Assembly: GCF_028583425.1 (NCBI RefSeq)
Contig: NC_072805.1
Location: 16,626,001-16,690,000 of the forward strand
Source: Eublepharis macularius
Taxonomy: Eukaryota > Chordata > Lepidosauria > Squamata > Eublepharidae
Direction: 5' to 3'
Length of the DNA stretch: 64,000 nucleotides
How positions within the stretch are numbered: position 1 is the first letter of the stretch; the number at the start of each line of letters is the position of its first letter. This document shows positions 54,901-60,900 of this stretch, piece after piece. The position numbers and the translations under genes were made by a program. The notes under the pieces are model-generated. The model was not told where the DNA came from. It searched no databases and saw only the letters and a list, made by a program, of their open reading frames with translations.

Positions 54901-57900
54901 CAAGAGATCAGTCCCACTGGAGAAGGTGGAGTCTGTGACATTATATATCTCTGAAATCCCTCCCTTCCCCAAACCCTATCTTTGCCATCTCCTTCCCCAA
55001 AATGTCCAGGAATTTCACAACCTGGAGCTGGCAATCTTAGTGTCTGATGGAGAGAGGTTTGTTTCTTTTAAGATTGCTCTCTTGCACCTGGTTTTCCTTT
55101 GACAACTAATATCACATTCTACAGCAGAACTAATTCTCTCTTTCCTGAGGTTTTGCAGAAAGGAAACAGTAGTCTTTGATTGAGCTTATATTTTCAGACC
55201 AGCCATTCTAATGTATCCATCCTGCCTATGGGTAGGATCCAACCAGCTGTTTCATTCAATGTGATCCAATTCTCTTCCTTACAGAGACCCCATCTCATAT
55301 GGATTTTGTATATACATGTCCCAAGATGTTCAGCACAGCCTTTCTGGTGGTCAGACAAAATCACCCCCTTCTTTTTCACCAGTAGAAAAGCTACTTGACT
55401 CCAACCCTCTTTCTGTGAATTTTATCATCCACAATCGTTCTTTCTTACATTTAACCATGCATTCTCCTTCAAACAGCCATTACTTCATCTTCATTCAACG
55501 TGCATTTTATAATAATACTAGCTTGATGCCCGCACTTTGCTACGGTATTTAACTACTTTAAATCCCATTATAATACTTATGGGTATGTAACATTTTTGGT
55601 TTGTGGGGTTTTTTTAGTTGGTTTTGTAGTATAATAGCATAGTATCCATGCTTCACAAAAGTGTTTGAATAAAACGGAGCATGTTGATGCCTAAAACTGA
55701 TGAAGTGAATTTCGAAATGTAACATTTATTGAAGAGAATTTTAAAAGGAAAAGAACATCGTGCAATAAACAAAGTGAAAAATATGTACAACCTTTTTTTT
55801 CTACTGAAGGACCTCTTTGTCAACCTCCTTGGTGGTTTCCCCCCACTTTGGAGCCCCCACTTTGAGGAAAAGCTTGTGGGCTGGGAAGCCAGGAGGGTTG
55901 AGCATGTTGAGGAACTCCACAGGGTAGTGGACCACATCATCCATTTGCACCACTGAGTCCACAGATCTGTACTCCATTTCTGTCCCTTCAAGGGAGTTAA
56001 GTTGTGTTTCATTAATGATGGCAGCCTTGTCATTCTTGGGGGTCAGAATGGCATGCTTGCACAGCCTGTCCATGGACTTTTCCGTGATGATATCAGGGTA
56101 TATCGTGGCTGTTAGGTCTGCTAGGGTCATCACTACTGTGCCCAGGCCTGCAGGGATGGTCACCTTTCCCTTGGACGTGAGACTTGTTGGTACTTGGCCA
56201 CTGCTGCTCAGTGCACTGCAGGAGTATGATGTGCATATTTCTTTGCTGCATCTCTAAGTGGCTTCCTCCTTTTAGCATTGGTATATTTTGCACAACGTCT
56301 TCCAGGAGGCTTCTTGGGGGCAGTAAGAGGTGATGGCTGCAAGAGGTGCGAGGTGGAGTTGGACTGAGGGAGGGGTGGTGTGGTGGGCCCTTCGGCAGGT
56401 TCATGTGAGAGGTTCGCATTGAAATGACCCCTAGAAAGGTCATGCACCATCTCCCCATGAACATTTAAAAACTCAGCTGCCATACTGACTTTTATATAAA
56501 ATCCCTTTTCAGGAGTCTTGTATTGTCTTTCTTCAACTGTCTGCAGTTTCCTTGACCTAATTTTTACCTCAGAACACAGAGTTCCACAGCTGACCTATCA
56601 GCCTGCCAGCCACACAGAAAAGCCAGACCCCACAAGGAGATTGGCAACCCTAGAAGGGAGGTGTATTTTTACCTCAGGACATGTTCAATGACTGGGAGTC
56701 ATTGAATGTGTCCTGACTCCTGAGTACTGCATGTGTCCTGCATACTGTTTAGAATGTTGGGATGATGACCATCAAGGCTGCATATGCAAATGACCTCAGG
56801 GCAAAGTGGCTGAGTTGGCAGTTGGCGGGGGGGGGGGATGAGCAGCCTCCCAGCAGCCCCCCCCCCTTAGTGAAGCATGTTGATGCCTAAAACTGATGAA
56901 GTGAATTTCAAAATGTAAGATTTATTGAAGAGATTTTTAAAAGGAAAAGATTGTAGTGCAATAAGTAAAGTGAAAAATACGTACAACCTTTTTTTTCTAC
57001 TGAAGGACCTCTTTGTAGACGTCATTGGTGATTTCCCCCACAGGATCACTAGGCTGGTGGGTGAGCTCACTCTGGAGCAGACCACATAGAACTGCCCATG
57101 TGCAAAGCAGTCCTCCCTCCAGTCAATTCCTGGCACCTTCAGTATCTGCCCCTGGGACTTGTTGATCGTCATAGCAAAGCAGGCCTTGAGGGGGACTGCA
57201 AAGAGGTTATCTGATGGTATGAATGGTATGCATGGTATGAACACCAACACCCACCCACCCCCAGCACTGCTGATGAACAATGTGGCCTCAATGATGTTCC
57301 TGTGGAGGGCTTTCACTTGTAGTCTGGTGCCATTGCAGAGTTTGGGTGAGCTGCAGTTCTGGACCAGCATCACTGGAGCCCCCACTTTGAGGAGAAGCTT
57401 CGGGGCTGGGAAGCCAGGAGGGTTGAGCATGTTGAGGAACTCCACAGGGTAGTGGACCACATCATCCATTTGCACCACTGAGTCCACAGATCTGTACTCC
57501 ATTTCTGCCTCTTCAAAGGAGTTAAGTTGTGTTTCATTAATGATGGCAGCCTTATCCCTTCTTAGTGAGCCCCTACATCACAAAAGGAACATCCTGCCCA
57601 AATTTCACATTTCTAGGTCCAGGGGTTTGGGCTGGGCATTGATGAGTCAGTCAGGAGGACACTTGTCTTTATATATCTAGATGTTAGAGGGGCTAAAAAG
57701 AAATCGCTCCCCCTTCAAATTGCACTAATTCTCAAGTTTATCCTGCTTAGTATATCGGGGGAAACCCTGTGGTTTCCAAACTGCCTGGCCATGAAAAAGT
57801 TCATGTAGAATCAAATGGGCTATTTATGGTCTCATAGAAGGAACAGCATGATGGAGTACATGAATGAGAGAGAAAGGACAAATCATGTTGCCACATTTGA

Positions 57901-60900
57901 AGACCACCTACCAAATAATAGTACAATTCTATGACATTCCCTATTTAGCTGGACAAGAATTACTTCTCCAGTATTGCCAACAATTTTAATCTCTGTGAGA
58001 TTAAATCCACTACTATTTGAAATCTGCTACATGAAGGAGGCGTAGCATCAGGCTAGGATTGAGGAGACTCAGGTTCACATCTCCACTCGGCCGTGGAAGC
58101 TCACTGGGTGACCATGGGCCAATCTCTCTCTCTTAGCCTAACCTACCTCACAGAGTTGGGTGTGTGAGGAAAACATGGAAAGGAGAATGTTGGAAGCTGT
58201 TTTGGATCCCCGCTGAGCAGAAAAGCAGAGCACAGTATAAATATCTAAGTAAATAAATAATGTGACTTGTAAATAACATTTTCTGCTACATCAAGCAAAG
58301 ATTAATATTCAGAAAATACATTTGGCTAATCTTTCACGGTCTCTTTCACTGCTGTGTGTCTTTTTAATTGTGTCTCCATGTGTCTGTTGCCCATTTGGGA
58401 ACCACATTCCAACAACCTTGAAGGAACTAAAGAGGCAATGTATGCTCTGCAAGGTGGGGTTGAGAACCCTGCTTTTGATGTTCTTGGGTGTTGAATGCAA
58501 AGTGAGAGGTGTTGTGCTGGGAGAATTAGATTTGGCAGACCCAGCGAATGCCTGACTTCATCACCTAGGTGATCATGATAGCTTCATCTAGAATGTTTCT
58601 GGTGATGGCAGGGGAAAATTGCATTGATCCTAGCTGCAGGCGCTGTACTTGCTGCAGTAATTCGATTTATATACCACCCTTTAGGACAACTTAATGCCCA
58701 CTCAGAGCGGTTTACAAAGTATGTTATTATTATCCCAACAAAACACCCTGTGAGGTAGGTGGGGCTGAGAGAGCTCTGAGAGAGCTGTGACTGACCCAAG
58801 GTCTCCCAGCTGGCTTCAAGTGGAGGAGTGGGGAATCAAACCTGGTTCTCCAGATTAGAGTCCCGTGCTCTTAACCTCTACACCAAACAGTAAGTGATCC
58901 CACAACATCCAGCAGTGTTTTGTAATCTTGTTCTGTAATCTTAGTCTGTGCATTTATGGAAGGATCGCCTGATATTAATGTGGGGCAAAGCTCTGTCAAC
59001 ATTACAGAGAGTAAGCCAGGGGATTGTTTCCACTCACTTAAATTCCGAGGGCAAGAAGAGTTTGCCAAGCCTAAGGAAGTTGAGGATGTGTCGAAATATT
59101 TGTCCATCTCCGTGGATGAAGAGACTATGACCGTAAACAATCCAGTATACTTTATTGTGATTTGACAGCAGCTCCGGAAACTGGTGGGAAACAAAAGAAA
59201 GACCCTCAGGAAGAAACAGAAGCAGAAACTGTTTGAAAGTGGAGCCCTTTCAAACCTTCCCCCCAACTCCCCCCCCCCCATGAATCAGTTCTTCAGCACA
59301 TCAAGCACCAATCCATATGCAAAAGAACCTCCTCAGGATACAGTGAAGTCTCCAGCCATTAGCATTCCACACCCTGGGAAACTCTTACAGGATGACTCAG
59401 CCCAACCCCACCTTCCTGAGTAGATATAAATTACCTGCCAACATCTTTTCCACACTGTGACACCGAGAGATCCCTGTCTTTTGGTGCTACACCTCTGAAG
59501 ATGCCAGCCACAGCTGCTGGCGAAACGTCAGGAACTACAATGCCAAGACCACGGCAATACAGCCCGGAAAACCCACAACAACCATAATCAGTTCTTTTCT
59601 TAGACTAGTGAAATTAATGGTAGCTGAGGGGTTAAAGCATTTTGATAGGGAACTGGTCGATCTGAACAGTGGACCACAGCGCCACAGTCACTTTGCAGAG
59701 GCTGCAACGTTGTTTATGTCCACAGTTGTACCCTGTTTATGTTATTCTCATAATGTGTGTGAGTAGTGATTTGCCATATTGGCTTAAGGTAGAAGAGTGT
59801 ATATTTTTTAAAATAAAACTAATTTAATAATTAAAAAAACAGAATAGGTGACATATTTGCATTAGGCCAAGTTCTCCTCTTTTACCTCACGAAAGGGGAA
59901 AAGACCTAACATATCTCTAAAATGTCTATAAAAAAGGACCCCCTCAGACTCCTTCCAGCCTTAGGGAATTTCATCGAAGGGTTTCTTGAAGGCCAAAATA
60001 CACAATGCCATTTGTTCACTAGATGACTGTATATTGCCTGAAACCGACTTGTTTCTCCTACAGGTACATGTCAGCTGCAGAAATGGCATTTTAAAAATCA
60101 GAGTCTTTTTCAGCTTGAGCTTCTCCTGCCTGCCCCTCCTGCACTTTTCAGACACTGGCTTCACACACACGCCCCTCCCTGGAGTTAGTGTTTGGAATAC
60201 TCCATGTGCTGCTATCAGTTGTAAATAACTGGTGGGAGATGGGGGCTATTTCAGTGTCAGAAAACAGGGGTCGGAGGCAGGGCCCCCCTCCTTTTCCCAC
60301 AAGCAATTTTCAAGCTGAAAATTCCTGCTGCTGACCTCTGACTGCAGTTGGGTTCAGGAAACCCAGAGGTTTTCCACGTGGTTTTTCTCCATCAGTTCTG
60401 GCCCAATGCTGCTCATATTTATCCCATGAGTTCTGAATGAATGTTTTTGCCTTCAGTTTTACTTCGGGTTTTTGATTTCCCTCCTGGTTTTTTCCCCCCT
60501 GGTTCTTAGGGACCACTTTAACTCCAATGTTAAGCTGATTTTTTCCTCATGCATAATGTTTCATTTTTGTCTCACCCATTCCCACTCACCTCCAACCTAC
60601 TTTTTGTTGACTGGACGTTCATCATTGTAGAACCATTCCTCCCCACATCTTTCCCCCTTTCCTGGTTTTGTTTTGATTTTTTTAACAGTCAATTTCATAT
60701 TCATAGATCAACTTAAGGTAGTAATTAGAGATGGGCATGAACAGAAAAAAAAAACCTGAACATGATGTTCGTTGTTCGTTGTTCGTTGCCATCCACGAAC
60801 AGGGAGTCACGAACAACCACGAATGTGGCCCTGTTCACAAACATGTTTGTGGTTGGCTGTTTGTGGGGGCCAGCAGGCTCTCCTCCAGCCATCATCCAAG

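Larger units (their letters stand above)
55518..57681 (-). mobile_element. Helitron, internally deleted and composite, 2.16 kb
   Basis: On the minus strand it starts TCTAGATATATAAAGAC after an A and ends gcatcaagCTAG before a T: the A^T insertion and TC...CTRR ends of Helitrons. A weak hairpin (ccgtagcaaagtgcgg) precedes the 3' end. Two partial copies of the helicase part are present in tandem (56868-57565 and 55672-56160). The replication-initiator (Rep) domain is absent, so the element is non-autonomous. Confidence 0.88.

Noticed and set aside
58956-59165. Protein-like plus-strand frame ([17 protein letters not shown])
   Set aside because: It is antisense to a KCTD19 exon with good splice sites and strong family residues on the minus strand.
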